Origin: Ensifer adhaerens
GTDB lineage: Bacteria > Pseudomonadota > Alphaproteobacteria > Rhizobiales > Rhizobiaceae
DNA: 64,000 nucleotides
Direction of reading: 5' to 3'
NCBI RefSeq assembly: GCF_000697965.2
Contig: NZ_CP015880.1
Span: forward strand, 434,001-498,000
Below the pieces are notes generated by a model. It did not search any database, was not told where the DNA came from, and saw only the letters and a list, made by a program, of their open reading frames with translations. This document shows, one piece after another, positions 36,990 through 46,045 of the stretch (positions are counted from its first letter, which is position 1; each line of letters opens with the position of its first letter). Made by a program: the position numbers and the translations under genes.

Positions 36990-37805
36990 ATGTCTGACAC
37001 AGCACCACCGGGCGCGGACTGGAAGCCGGATCTCGACGTGATCCGTGCCGCGGCGGTTGTCGCCGGCGAAACCGCGCTCGGCTATTTCCGCAAGGCGCCC
37101 GACGTCCGCTGGAAGAACGAAGGCCGCTCGCCGGTAAGCGAGGCGGATCTTGCCGCAAACGATGTGCTGAAGACGCGCTTGCTTGCGGCCCGGCCCGATT
37201 ACGGCTGGCTGTCGGAGGAGACGGACGACGATCTGAGCCGGCTGTCGCGCGAAACGGTCTTCGTCGTCGATCCGATCGACGGCACGCGGGCTTTCATCGC
37301 CGGCAAGGAACTCTGGTGCGTCAGCGTCGCCGTCGTGCATCGCGGCCAGCCCGTTGCCGGCGTGCTCTATGCCCCGGCGCTCGATGAACTCTTCGAGGCG
37401 GTCGCAGGCGGCAGTGCGCTGAAAAACGGTGCCCAAATCTCGGTGCGCGAGGCAAAACCCGGGGAAACACTGCATCTGGCGGCTGCCGAGGACACGATCG
37501 GCAAGCTTCCGGCGCCCTATCGCAGCGCCGTTACCCGTATCCCGCATGTGCCGTCGCTTGCCTATCGGCTGGCCATGGTTGCCGACGGGCGGATCGACGG
37601 CACGCTGGTGAAGAAGAACTCCCACGACTGGGACCTGGCTGCAGCAGATCTCATTCTAGCGAGCGCCGGCGGCGCGCTGGCCGATCTCGATGCGCAGCCG
37701 CTCTCATACAATCGATCCACTGTCGTTCACGGGGTTCTCTGCGCGGCGGCAAAGCCGCTCTTGCCGGGCCTGATCGCCGCATCGCGGTCCATGGAGCCCC
37801 ATTGA
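36990..37805 (+). CDS. Inositol monophosphatase family protein, CysQ-like
   Basis: A 271-residue Mg/Li-sensitive phosphatase. Metal-binding motifs: WLSEETDDD near residue 70, VVDPIDGTRAFIAGKELW near 90, and HDWDLAAADLILASAGG near 210. The order and the FIAGKELW variation after the DPIDGT motif fit the 3'(2'),5'-bisphosphate nucleotidase (CysQ) branch better than inositol monophosphatase proper, but this is not certain. It precedes the DUF4170 and waaA genes and may share their transcript. Confidence 0.88.
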   Translation: MSDTAPPGADWKPDLDVIRAAAVVAGETALGYFRKAPDVRWKNEGRSPVSEADLAANDVLKTRLLAARPDYGWLSEETDDDLSRLSRETVFVVDPIDGTRAFIAGKELWCVSVAVVHRGQPVAGVLYAPALDELFEAVAGGSALKNGAQISVREAKPGETLHLAAAEDTIGKLPAPYRSAVTRIPHVPSLAYRLAMVADGRIDGTLVKKNSHDWDLAAADLILASAGGALADLDAQPLSYNRSTVVHGVLCAAAKPLLPGLIAASRSMEPH

Positions 37806-37865
37806 CCTTTGAGGCTGAATGCCTCAAATCAACGCCCACACCCAACAAGAATAAATGGAAGTCCG

Positions 37866-38102
37866 ATGGCTCACGACACCGAGAAAAAACAACGTCTGCA
37901 CCTCGTCTTCGGCGGCGAACTCACCACGCTGACTGACGTACATTTCCGCGACCTGGACAAGCTCGATATCGTCGGCATCTACCCGGACTACGAAAGCGCC
38001 CTGACTGCTTGGAAATCCAAGGCGCAGATGACCGTCGACAACGCTCACATGCGTTACTTCATCGTCCACATGCACCGTCTGCTCGACCCGGAAAACGGCT
38101 GA
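37866..38102 (+). CDS. DUF4170 family small protein
   Basis: A 78-residue soluble protein. It begins MAHDTEKKQRLHLVFGGELT and includes FRDLDKLDIVGIYPDYESAL and MRYFIVHMHRLLDP. These match the DUF4170 family, which is restricted to alphaproteobacteria and typically sits between an IMPase-type gene and waaA, as here. Function unknown; the conserved location suggests a link with Kdo/lipid A assembly. The ATG at 37866 gives the family N-terminus; an upstream in-frame ATG at 37809 has no support. Confidence 0.88.
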   Translation: MAHDTEKKQRLHLVFGGELTTLTDVHFRDLDKLDIVGIYPDYESALTAWKSKAQMTVDNAHMRYFIVHMHRLLDPENG

Positions 38103-38193
38103 TGCCGATGAGGTCGGGATGCGCGGTGTTTACCCGCATGCCAGTCGCCCTTAAGTCTCTCCGGGCCGGAACGGCCGGGGAAGGTGGCCTGTC

Positions 38194-39507
38194 ATGAGCA
38201 GCTTTCGCGCGCGCCTGGCGCTGTCCAGCTACCGCTGGATCGGCTCGGCCATCTATCCTCTCGTCTGGTCCTACCTTGCCATTCGCGCGGCGAAGGGCAA
38301 GGAGGATCCGGCGCGCCGCCGTGAGCGCTACGGCCATGCCAGCGAGCCGCGGCCGCAGGGCCCCCTCGTCTGGTTCCACGCGGCAAGCGTCGGCGAAACC
38401 AACGCCGTCATCCCGATGATCAAGGAAATTAGGCGGCGCGGCATCCACGTCGTGCTGACGACCGGGACGATGACCTCGGCGCGTGTCGTGGCCGAGCGCC
38501 TGGGGTCGACGGTGATCCACCAGTATGTCCCGCTCGATTTCAAGCCGGCCGTCAGCCGTTTTCTCAACTACTGGGAGCCGGATCTGGCGATCATCGCCGA
38601 ATCCGAGATCTGGCCGATGACCATCCTGGAACTCGGCCGCCGCCATATCCCGCAGGTTCTGGTCAATGGGCGTATGTCCGACCGGACCTTCGCGCGCTGG
38701 AAGCGTCGGCCGGCGCTCGCCGATGCGCTGTTCGAGAATCTCGCGCTCGTCATTGCCCAGTCCGATGTCGATGCGGAGCGCTTCCGCACGCTCGGTGCGC
38801 TGCCGGTCATGGTGTCGGGCAATCTCAAGGTCGACACCGACGCGCCGCCACACGATCCGCAGGCGCTGAAGGAGTATCGCCAGCAGATCGGCACGCGCAA
38901 GACCTGGGCGGCGATCTCGACCTTCGACGGCGAGGAGGCGGCCGCCGGTGTCGTGCACCGTGCGCTCAAGGAGCGAACCGGCCTTCTAACGATCATCGTT
39001 CCGCGCCATCCCGATCGCAGCGACGCCATCGAGGCGGCGCTGACGGCCAAGGGGCTGAAGGTCGCCCGGCGCACGCGCCGCGACGCGCTGACGCCGGACG
39101 TCGATATCTTCCTTGGCGACACGATCGGCGAAATGGGTCTCTATCTCCGCCTGACGGAGGTTGCCTTCGTCGGCCGTTCGCTGTTTGCCGAAGGCGGTCA
39201 GAACCCGCTGGAGCCGGCCATGCTCGGCTGTGCCATCCTGTCAGGCGGCAACGTCCAGAATTTTCGCGAGACCTACCAGACGCTGGCCAAGAACGGCAGC
39301 GCCAAGATCGTGCGCGATGTCGAGATGCTGGCCAAGGGCGTCAACTATCTGCTCGCCAACGACGACATGCGTCGCTCGATGATCGATGCCGGCCTCGAAA
39401 CCGTGCAAGAGATGCGCGGCGCCCTGTCGGCGACGATGAAGGGACTTGAGCCCTATATCAATCCGCTCATCGTCAAGGCGCGTCTCAACCCGCCGACCGA
39501 CAACTGA
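38194..39507 (+). CDS. waaA: 3-deoxy-D-manno-octulosonic acid transferase
   Basis: A 437-residue GT30 glycosyltransferase that adds Kdo to lipid IVA at the inner membrane. The N-terminus has a hydrophobic anchor region (WIGSAIYPLVWSYLAIRAA). GPLVWFHAASVGETNAVIPM near residue 55 is the conserved acceptor-site block with the catalytic Glu. VLTTGTMTSARVVAERLG and AIIAESEIWPMTILEL follow; FVGRSLFAEGGQNPLEPA near 325 is the donor-binding motif. It lies upstream of lpxK, another lipid A gene, with one HAD gene between. Confidence 0.96.
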   Translation: MSSFRARLALSSYRWIGSAIYPLVWSYLAIRAAKGKEDPARRRERYGHASEPRPQGPLVWFHAASVGETNAVIPMIKEIRRRGIHVVLTTGTMTSARVVAERLGSTVIHQYVPLDFKPAVSRFLNYWEPDLAIIAESEIWPMTILELGRRHIPQVLVNGRMSDRTFARWKRRPALADALFENLALVIAQSDVDAERFRTLGALPVMVSGNLKVDTDAPPHDPQALKEYRQQIGTRKTWAAISTFDGEEAAAGVVHRALKERTGLLTIIVPRHPDRSDAIEAALTAKGLKVARRTRRDALTPDVDIFLGDTIGEMGLYLRLTEVAFVGRSLFAEGGQNPLEPAMLGCAILSGGNVQNFRETYQTLAKNGSAKIVRDVEMLAKGVNYLLANDDMRRSMIDAGLETVQEMRGALSATMKGLEPYINPLIVKARLNPPTDN

Positions 39508-39531
39508 TCCAGCAGGAGACGAAGCCTCGTC

Positions 39532-40236
39532 ATGACCGCAGCCAAAGCCATAGCCGGCATCCTGTTCGACAAGGATGGAACCCTGCTCGACTACGCAAAG
39601 AGCTGGGTACCGGTGAACTACGAACTGGCGCGGATCGCGGCAAAGGGTGATGAGGCTCTGGCCCGCACGCTGCTTGCAGCCGGCGGCATGGACGCCGACA
39701 CCGGCCACGTGCTGCCCGACAGCCTGCTTGCCGCAGGCAACACGGTCGAGATCGCGACCGGCTTCGTCGGCGCGGGCGCGCCCTTCACGGTTGCCGAACT
39801 GACGACCCTGCTTGACGGCCTGTTTGCGCGCTCGGCTGAATATGCCGTGCCGGTGACCGATCTCGGCGCTTTCTTCGCCGGGCTGCACGCCAAGGGCTAC
39901 CGCCTCGGTGTCGCCTCGAGCGACAACGAGCGTTCGATCCGCGAAACGGCAAAGCGCTTCGGCTTCGAGGATTACCTGCACTATGTGGCGGGCTACGACA
40001 GCGGCTACGGCGTCAAGCCGGAGCCGGGCATGGTGCTTGGCTTTTGTGCTGCGACCGGCCTTGAGCCGCAGCAGGTCGTCGTCGTCGGTGACAACAATCA
40101 CGACATGCACATGGGCCGCAGCGCCGGCGTCGGCATGACGGTCGCCGTCCTGACGGGTACCGGCTCGCGCCAGTCGCTTGCGGCGGCTTCCGACCATTGC
40201 CTCTCGGATATCACCGAACTCGAAGCTGTCCTCTAG
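39532..40236 (+). CDS. HAD family phosphatase, phosphoglycolate phosphatase-like
   Basis: A 234-residue HAD hydrolase of subfamily IA. Motif I: GILFDKDGTLLDYAKSW near residue 10. Motif II: RLGVASSDNERSI near 125. Motif III/IV: YGVKPEPGMVLGF and VVVVGDNNHDMHMGRSAG near 185. The helical cap lies between motifs I and II (class C1). It is annotated by similarity as Gph-like; glycolate oxidase genes exist elsewhere in the window, but there is no direct link. It lies between waaA (24 bases upstream) and lpxK. Confidence 0.9.
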   Translation: MTAAKAIAGILFDKDGTLLDYAKSWVPVNYELARIAAKGDEALARTLLAAGGMDADTGHVLPDSLLAAGNTVEIATGFVGAGAPFTVAELTTLLDGLFARSAEYAVPVTDLGAFFAGLHAKGYRLGVASSDNERSIRETAKRFGFEDYLHYVAGYDSGYGVKPEPGMVLGFCAATGLEPQQVVVVGDNNHDMHMGRSAGVGMTVAVLTGTGSRQSLAAASDHCLSDITELEAVL

Positions 40237-40330
40237 ATCGAGTTGCGGCAGCACTTGCCGCGATTGCCTTCAGTTTTGCATCGTGATCGGCCCGGTTCAG
40301 CGCCCCTGCCGTGGCCGTATTGGTCTCCAT
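40211..40330 (-). CDS. Possible small protein between the HAD gene and lpxK (uncertain)
   Basis: A 39-codon frame starting ATG at 40330: METNTATAGALNRADHDAKL and then KAIAASAAATRSRGQLRVR. Codon third positions are GC-rich like real genes for the first 30 codons. There is only a distant GGGA upstream, and the 3' end overlaps the HAD gene antisense by 26 bases and runs through a 6-bp hairpin (GCGGCA-GCACT-TGCCGC, 40245-40261). I cannot assign a family. It may be chance. Confidence 0.2.
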   Translation of the reverse strand: METNTATAGALNRADHDAKLKAIAASAAATRSRGQLRVR

Positions 40331-40449
40331 AGCTTGCGTTTTTTCCCGTTCTGACGTTTTTTGTCGCAATCCGCCGGTTTCGACCGGCGAACAAACCGTC
40401 CCTCCCGGAAACGGAAGGACCTGAGCGGCCGGGAGGCCACGGAACGAAG

Positions 40450-41490
40450 ATGGTATCGGAAGCGCCGCCATTCTGGTGGACCAAGGCGGATTGGCGTGCG
40501 CGCGCGTTGTGGCCGTTCTCATGGGTTTACGGACGGATTGCCGGCATGCGCATGGATCGCGCGCAGCGCGCCTCCGTGCCGGTCCCGGTCATCTGCATCG
40601 GCAATTTCACCGTCGGCGGCGCCGGCAAGACGCCGACCTCCATCGCGCTTGCGCGCGTCATCCGCGAAAAGGGGCTGAAGCCCGGCTTCCTCAGCCGCGG
40701 TTATGGCGGCTCGCTCGACGTGACGACCGTCGTCGATCTGGAACATCACCGCGCCCGCGACGTCGGCGACGAACCATTGCTGTTGGCGAAGGAGGCCTTG
40801 ACCGTCGTCTGCCGCCGCCGCGTCGATGGGGCTCGCCGGCTGGTGAAGGAAGGCGTCGACATCATCATCATGGACGACGGTTTCCAGAGCGCGCGGCTGG
40901 CCTTCGACTTCGCGCTTTTGGTGATCGATTCCCGCCGCGGCATCGGCAACGGCTATCTGGTGCCGGCGGGCCCGGTGCGGGCGCCACTGTCGAACCAGCT
41001 CCGCCACGCCACGGCCCTGCTCAAGATCGGTGACGGCATCGAGGCCGACGCCCTGATCCGTCGCGCCGCCCGCGCCGGCAAGCAGATCTACGAAGCCGAC
41101 GTCATAAGGCGCGACGACGGATCGCTAAATGGCGTCAAGGTGCTTGCCTGGGCGGGCATTGCCGATCCGGAGAAGTTCTACCGCACCGTTCGGGAGACGG
41201 GCGCCGTCATCGAGGAAACCCGCAGTTTTCCCGACCACCACCATTTCTCCGAGGACGAAATCGCCGATCTGCTCGACCAGGCTGCAGCGCTCGGCTGCCA
41301 GCTCGTTACCACGGCCAAGGATCTGGTGCGCCTGGAGCCCGGCCACGGCCGCGCCGCCGAACTCGCCGCAGCGAGCAGGGTGATCGAGATCGATGTGCGC
41401 TTCGACGACCCGATGGCGCCGAAAAAGATCATCGAGACGGCGCTTGCCGCGGCGCGTGCCCGCAAGCTGCGCGAAGGCGCGGCTAAGTAA
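40450..41490 (+). CDS. lpxK: Tetraacyldisaccharide 4'-kinase
   Basis: A 346-residue membrane-associated kinase that phosphorylates the 4' position of the lipid A disaccharide. It begins [20 protein letters not shown] with a hydrophobic region near residues 18-30. The Walker A loop is [20 protein letters not shown] near residue 52, FLSRGYGG follows, and [17 protein letters not shown] near 140 has the catalytic Asp. [17 protein letters not shown] near 262 is typical. A short GC hairpin (41491-41515) follows the stop without a T-run. Confidence 0.96.
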   Translation: MVSEAPPFWWTKADWRARALWPFSWVYGRIAGMRMDRAQRASVPVPVICIGNFTVGGAGKTPTSIALARVIREKGLKPGFLSRGYGGSLDVTTVVDLEHHRARDVGDEPLLLAKEALTVVCRRRVDGARRLVKEGVDIIIMDDGFQSARLAFDFALLVIDSRRGIGNGYLVPAGPVRAPLSNQLRHATALLKIGDGIEADALIRRAARAGKQIYEADVIRRDDGSLNGVKVLAWAGIADPEKFYRTVRETGAVIEETRSFPDHHHFSEDEIADLLDQAAALGCQLVTTAKDLVRLEPGHGRAAELAAASRVIEIDVRFDDPMAPKKIIETALAAARARKLREGAAK

Positions 41491-41543
41491 CGGCGCCCTG
41501 TGGGTCGTGGCGCCGGAGTGCCGTCGTTGGTGTCCGGGCTTGA

Positions 41544-41777
41544 TTAGCGGCGCTGGTTGGGCAGCGCGCCTGCGCGCTTTTCCGCCTCGAGCGAGGCTTC
41601 CGCGTCGACATAGGGCTCCTGCCGGGCGACGCTCCAGTAACGCAGTTCGTCGACGGGGATGATCTTGCCGGTCATCGCGCAGACCACGTGCGAACCCGCA
41701 AGCACGATCTGAAAGTCGCCGTCGAGATAACGGATCTTCGCTTCGCGCGAAGCGCTTCCTTCAAACCGGTTCATCAT
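41544..41777 (-). CDS. DUF2093 family small protein
   Basis: A 77-residue protein of the DUF2093 family, known from alphaproteobacteria and usually located between lpxK and mutL, as here. MMNRFEGSASREAKIRYLDG begins it, followed by GSHVVCAMTGKIIPVDELRY and WSVARQEPYVDAEASL. The single Cys sits in the ATG-like turn of the motif. Function unknown. Two consecutive Met codons (41777 and 41774) could both serve as start. Confidence 0.85.
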   Translation of the reverse strand: MMNRFEGSASREAKIRYLDGDFQIVLAGSHVVCAMTGKIIPVDELRYWSVARQEPYVDAEASLEAEKRAGALPNQRR

Positions 41778-41867
41778 GCTCGGCGCCTGTTTCCGTCTTC
41801 GTTATTGGTTCTCTGGTCTAGCTCGCCGTCCGGAAAAATGCCAGTCGCATTTCGCCAGGCGTGAAGA

Positions 41868-43685
41868 TCAGCTCCGGCCGAACAGCCGTTCGATATCGGA
41901 GAGCTTGAGTTCGATATAGGTCGGCCGGCCGTGATTGCACTGGCCCGAGCCGGGCGTCGCCTCCATTTGCCTCAAAAGCGCGTTCATCTCCTCGGTGCGC
42001 ATGCGCCGTCCCGAGCGCACCGATCCGTGGCAGGCCATGGTCGCGGCGAGATATTCGAGCCGGCTCGTCAGCCCGCTTGCCGTATCCCATTCGGCAAGCT
42101 CGTCGGCGAGCTGGCGCACGAGACCGACGGCATCCATTTCGCCGAGCATGGCCGGCGTTTCGCGCACCGCAATCGCGCCCGGTCCGAAGCGCTCGATCGC
42201 GAGACCCAGGCGGGAGAACTCCTCCGCATGGGCCATCAACCGGTCGCAATCGTCTTCGGGCAGGTCGACGATCTCCGGGATCAGCAGCGCCTGGGCGGCG
42301 ACCGGTCGCGAATGCAGCGCCGTACGCATCGCCTCGAACACCAGCCGCTCGTGCGCGGCATGCTGGTCGACGATGACGAGGCCGTCATCGGTCTGGGCGA
42401 CGATGTAGTTTTCGTGCAGTTGGGCGCGCACGGCGCCGAGCGGGAACGATTGCGGCGGCGGCGGTTGCGGGGCCTCCGGCGCCGGCACGGGCATTTCTCG
42501 CTCGAACGGGGTGGCGACACGCGCGGAAGGGGCGGAAAATGCCGCAAAGCTTGCCTGCGGCTGCTCGCCGAGGTGGCGCAGCATCGCGTCGAATTGTGTC
42601 GGCCGGGAAGGCGACGTCTCGGCGCTCCAGGGCTGCGGGCGGTAATCGCCGGAGCGGAACGCCTGCATCATGCCGCGGGCGCCCGTCGTTGCGGCGCGGT
42701 CGCCGTCGCGCGTCAGCGCCTGACGGATCGCGCCGATGATCAGCCCGCGGATCAGGCCGGGGTCGCGGAAGCGCACGTCGGACTTTGCGGGATGCACGTT
42801 GACGTCGACGAGCGCCGGGTCGAGCGTGATCGACAGCACGGCGACCGGATAGCGGCCGCTCGGGATCGTCTCGGAATAGGCGGCACGGATCGCTGACAGC
42901 AGCAACTTGTCCTGCACCGGGCGGCCATTGACGAAGACATATTGCTGCAGCGAGTTGCCGCGATTGTAAGTCGGCACGCCGGCAAAGCCGGTCAGTTCGA
43001 CGTCTTCCCGCGCCGCATCGATCTCGATCGCATTGTCGCGAAAATCCTTGCCGAGCACTTGCGCCATGCGCGCCAGCCGGTCGTCGCCGGTTGCCGGGAA
43101 TTCGAGTGTCGAGCGGTCGCTGCCGGAGAGCACGAAACGGACCGCCGGAAACGCGATCGCCATGCGGCGCACCACTTCCGAAATGGCCGCCGCTTCCGCC
43201 TTCTCGGTCTTCATGAACTTCAGTCGGGCCGGGGTGGCGAAGAACAGATCGCGCACTTCGACGACGGTGCCGGTATTGGCGGGCGACGGGCGGACCGCCT
43301 CGGTTTTGCCGCCGGTAACCGCAATGACCGCGCCTTCGCTGGCGCCGGCCGTGCGCGTCGTGATCGACAGCCGGGCGACCGAGCCGATCGAAGGCAGGGC
43401 CTCGCCGCGAAAGCCGAGGGTGCGGATGTCGAAGAGGCTGTCGTCGAGCTTCGACGTGCAGTGCCTTCGGACCGCAAGTTCGAGGTCGCCAGGTGCCATG
43501 CCCGAGCCGTTGTCGGTGACCCGCAGCAGCGTCTTGCCGCCGCCGGCGGTCGCGATCTCGATGCGGGTCGCGCCGGCGTCGAGCGCATTCTCGATCAGCT
43601 CCTTGGCGGCGCTGGCCGGACGTTCGATCACTTCGCCGGCGGCGATTTGGTTGATGAGGGTTTCTGAAAGCTGCTTGATGGCCAT
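41868..43685 (-). CDS. mutL: DNA mismatch repair protein MutL
   Basis: A 605-residue GHKL ATPase that couples MutS mismatch recognition to strand removal. N-terminal ATPase motifs: [20 protein letters not shown] near residue 14, [21 protein letters not shown] and [14 protein letters not shown] near 92. A proline-rich linker (residues about 340-420) joins the dimerisation domain. That domain has [17 protein letters not shown] near 455, which fits the DQHA-x2-E-x4-E endonuclease motif, so this MutL probably nicks DNA itself. The ATG at 43685 gives the family start [13 protein letters not shown]; the frame extends upstream without similarity. Confidence 0.96.
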   Translation of the reverse strand: MAIKQLSETLINQIAAGEVIERPASAAKELIENALDAGATRIEIATAGGGKTLLRVTDNGSGMAPGDLELAVRRHCTSKLDDSLFDIRTLGFRGEALPSIGSVARLSITTRTAGASEGAVIAVTGGKTEAVRPSPANTGTVVEVRDLFFATPARLKFMKTEKAEAAAISEVVRRMAIAFPAVRFVLSGSDRSTLEFPATGDDRLARMAQVLGKDFRDNAIEIDAAREDVELTGFAGVPTYNRGNSLQQYVFVNGRPVQDKLLLSAIRAAYSETIPSGRYPVAVLSITLDPALVDVNVHPAKSDVRFRDPGLIRGLIIGAIRQALTRDGDRAATTGARGMMQAFRSGDYRPQPWSAETSPSRPTQFDAMLRHLGEQPQASFAAFSAPSARVATPFEREMPVPAPEAPQPPPPQSFPLGAVRAQLHENYIVAQTDDGLVIVDQHAAHERLVFEAMRTALHSRPVAAQALLIPEIVDLPEDDCDRLMAHAEEFSRLGLAIERFGPGAIAVRETPAMLGEMDAVGLVRQLADELAEWDTASGLTSRLEYLAATMACHGSVRSGRRMRTEEMNALLRQMEATPGSGQCNHGRPTYIELKLSDIERLFGRS

Positions 43686-44066
43686 GGCCCATTTTCCGGG
43701 ATTCGCCGCGGAAACGGAAGAGGGGACGGTATCTCGTCCCCGGTCGCGAGCGCTTGGTGCCGACACCCTTGAAAAATGATCGAGGGTTTAATCGGCCCTT
43801 AACACTCTGCTGCGATTTTCCACAACAACCTGAATGATCACGGGTTTTGTCTTTTGAGCCTTGCGGCGTAGCTGGACGCCGCACTCCCGCCGCTCGAAGA
43901 GACGCCTGCCAAGGCCACCCCAGCATGTCCCGAAATGAAACCGCCGTTGCAGCGCCGCGCGTCATTATGAAGACGCGGCAGGCCGTTGTGGCACTTTGGA
44001 TGGCCGCCTGTTCCCCCTGATCTGACGATCCAGGGACACATGCGGTAGGCGAGTGAGGACAGTGCG
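43686..44066. other. Divergent promoter region of mutL and the PAS/receiver gene
   Basis: 381 bases without a convincing gene. TGCGGCGT and ACGCCGCA (43862-43869 and 43876-43883) form a perfect 8-bp hairpin with a six-base loop. No T-run follows on either strand. Open frames here lack a ribosome-binding site and family similarity. Confidence 0.4.
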
Positions 44067-45785
44067 ATGAGCGATGGGGCGCCGAACGGCGCGGACATCA
44101 ACAGGGTCATTCTTGAGTCGAGTTGCGACGCACTCGGCATCGCTGTGCTTGTCTGCAGCCGGGACGATACCATTCTCTTTGCCAGCCGCACGATGCTGCA
44201 ATTTTTCCCGGTCCCGGCGGAAGCCCTGATGCCGGGCGCGCGGCTCAGGGATTTCCTCGGTGCCGTCTATGACACCGGTGTCCGTCCGGGCACCGTCCCG
44301 GAAAACAGCCGCCGACGCACCAACCGCGAGGAATGGATTGCCGAGCACATGGCGCTGCATTGGCGCGAGCGCTACGAGAGCGTAGAGCGCGCCGGCCGCA
44401 CCCGCTGGGTTTCGATGCGCAAGCGCCGCCTGTCGAGCGGCATGGGCATCCTGTCGATCAGCGACGTCTCTGACCAGAAGAAGCGCGACGAACAGCTTCA
44501 GACCGACCTGGAGCGGGTGGAGCTGACCGAGCAGATCCTCGACGCGCAGCCCAATCCCATCTGCGTCAAGGATCGCAATCTCAATTACATCGCAGTCAAC
44601 AAGGCCTTCTGCCTGATCCATGACCTGGCGCAGGACGCCATCCTCGGCCGCTCAGCCTGGGACCTGGTCGAGAGCGACCTGGCGGAGCGCTTCGAACAGT
44701 CCGATCGCATGGTGCTTGAAACCGGCAAGCCGTTTTCGCAGGCCGAGCACATCGTGCGTGCCGACGGCAGCGACCTCTGGGTGCTGACCCGCAAGTACCG
44801 CGTCGGCATGCCCGGCCGCCATTTCGTCGTCACCTGCATGAACGACGTGACCGATATTGCCGTCTGGTATCCGGGCGGCGAGGAGCCCTCGGGCGAGGTC
44901 ACCCTGCAGATCCGCGACTACAGCATTTTTGCCGCGGCGCAGAATTTCTACGATCCTTTCCGGGCGCTGAATGTCCAGCAGCTCGTCGAGGCGGGGTCGA
45001 TGATCGAGACCTTGCCGGCGCGCGGCCTGCGGGTGCTTCTGGCGACCGACGACCGAGCGCTGGAGGAGCGGCTTGTCGCCCGGCTGCGCGGCTCCGGGCT
45101 CGACGCCTGCGCCGTTCGCGATGTCGACGAATTGCACGCCTTCTGCGCTGCTGTCGACGAGGCGGGGCTGAAACTCGACATCCTGCTGCTCGACGCGGCT
45201 TTCCCCGAGCGGCAGAAGATAGCTGCCGGCTGGCGCGACAGCCCGATCCTCCCGGTGTCCGCCGATCAGGACGGGGCGGCGGTGCTTGCGGAAGTCTTCC
45301 GTGTTTGTTCCGAGCGCGCGGGTGCCGCGCTGCAACCGGAATGGTCGCTGTCGTTCGAGGCCGAAGAGATCGCGCCGCCGCCGCCGGCTCCGCAGGTCGA
45401 CGTGCTCGTTGCCGAGGACAATCAGATCAACCAGTTCGTCTTCACCCAGATCCTCGAGGGGCTCGGCGTTTCGCATCGGATCGCCGCCAACGGTCGCGAG
45501 GCCGTCGAACTCTGGCACGAACTGCAACCGGCCCTTGTGTTGATGGATGTGTCGATGCCGGTCATGAACGGCTTCGACGCAACCGTCGCAATCCGGTCGG
45601 CTGAAAAGGGACGCGCACAGAAAACTCCGATCATCGGGGTTACCGCCCAGGCCTTGGATATCGACCTGCAGCAATGCAAGGCATGCGGCATGGACGACCA
45701 CATCATGAAGCCGGTGAGCCCCGATATGATCGAGGCGGTGTTGAGAAAATTCATGCCGGTGAAGGCAGTACGAACGGCAGGTTGA
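44067..45785 (+). CDS. PAS-PAS-receiver signalling protein lacking a kinase core
   Basis: A 572-residue soluble protein. A first PAS region lies around residues 15-135 (DALGIAVLVCSRDDTILFAS), a second around 145-270 (ILDAQPNPICVKDRNLNYIA to FVVTCMNDVTDIAVW). Residues 325-420 look like a degenerate receiver (RVLLATDDRALEERL, DILLLDAAFP). A complete response-regulator receiver closes the protein: VLVAEDNQINQFVFTQIL near 452 with the phospho-acceptor Asp in LVLMDVSMPVMNGFDA near 492 and the Lys in HIMKPVSPDM. No HisKA or HATPase block lies between PAS and receivers, although the layout looks like a hybrid kinase. A c-di-GMP gene follows 260 bases downstream. Confidence 0.88.
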   Translation: MSDGAPNGADINRVILESSCDALGIAVLVCSRDDTILFASRTMLQFFPVPAEALMPGARLRDFLGAVYDTGVRPGTVPENSRRRTNREEWIAEHMALHWRERYESVERAGRTRWVSMRKRRLSSGMGILSISDVSDQKKRDEQLQTDLERVELTEQILDAQPNPICVKDRNLNYIAVNKAFCLIHDLAQDAILGRSAWDLVESDLAERFEQSDRMVLETGKPFSQAEHIVRADGSDLWVLTRKYRVGMPGRHFVVTCMNDVTDIAVWYPGGEEPSGEVTLQIRDYSIFAAAQNFYDPFRALNVQQLVEAGSMIETLPARGLRVLLATDDRALEERLVARLRGSGLDACAVRDVDELHAFCAAVDEAGLKLDILLLDAAFPERQKIAAGWRDSPILPVSADQDGAAVLAEVFRVCSERAGAALQPEWSLSFEAEEIAPPPPAPQVDVLVAEDNQINQFVFTQILEGLGVSHRIAANGREAVELWHELQPALVLMDVSMPVMNGFDATVAIRSAEKGRAQKTPIIGVTAQALDIDLQQCKACGMDDHIMKPVSPDMIEAVLRKFMPVKAVRTAG

Positions 45786-46045
45786 GTAAAAGGCGTGTCA
45801 ACTCGCTAGAATTGGGGAGGCCAATGGCAAATCTTGGAGCGGCACGATATCGGATTGTTAACCGCCGATTGCGATCGTCTGCCCCGAATTGCCGCTAAAG
45901 TGTAGAGCCCCATCCGTATGCCTCGCATCCACCTCGTTGCCCAAGCCCCGGTCGTGTCGGAAAGACACAGCCGGTCTTCGTCGTGGCGCACGCTGGCGGC
46001 GGGCTCGATCGCACGCCATCCCTGCCAGATGAGTGGGGGACGGCG

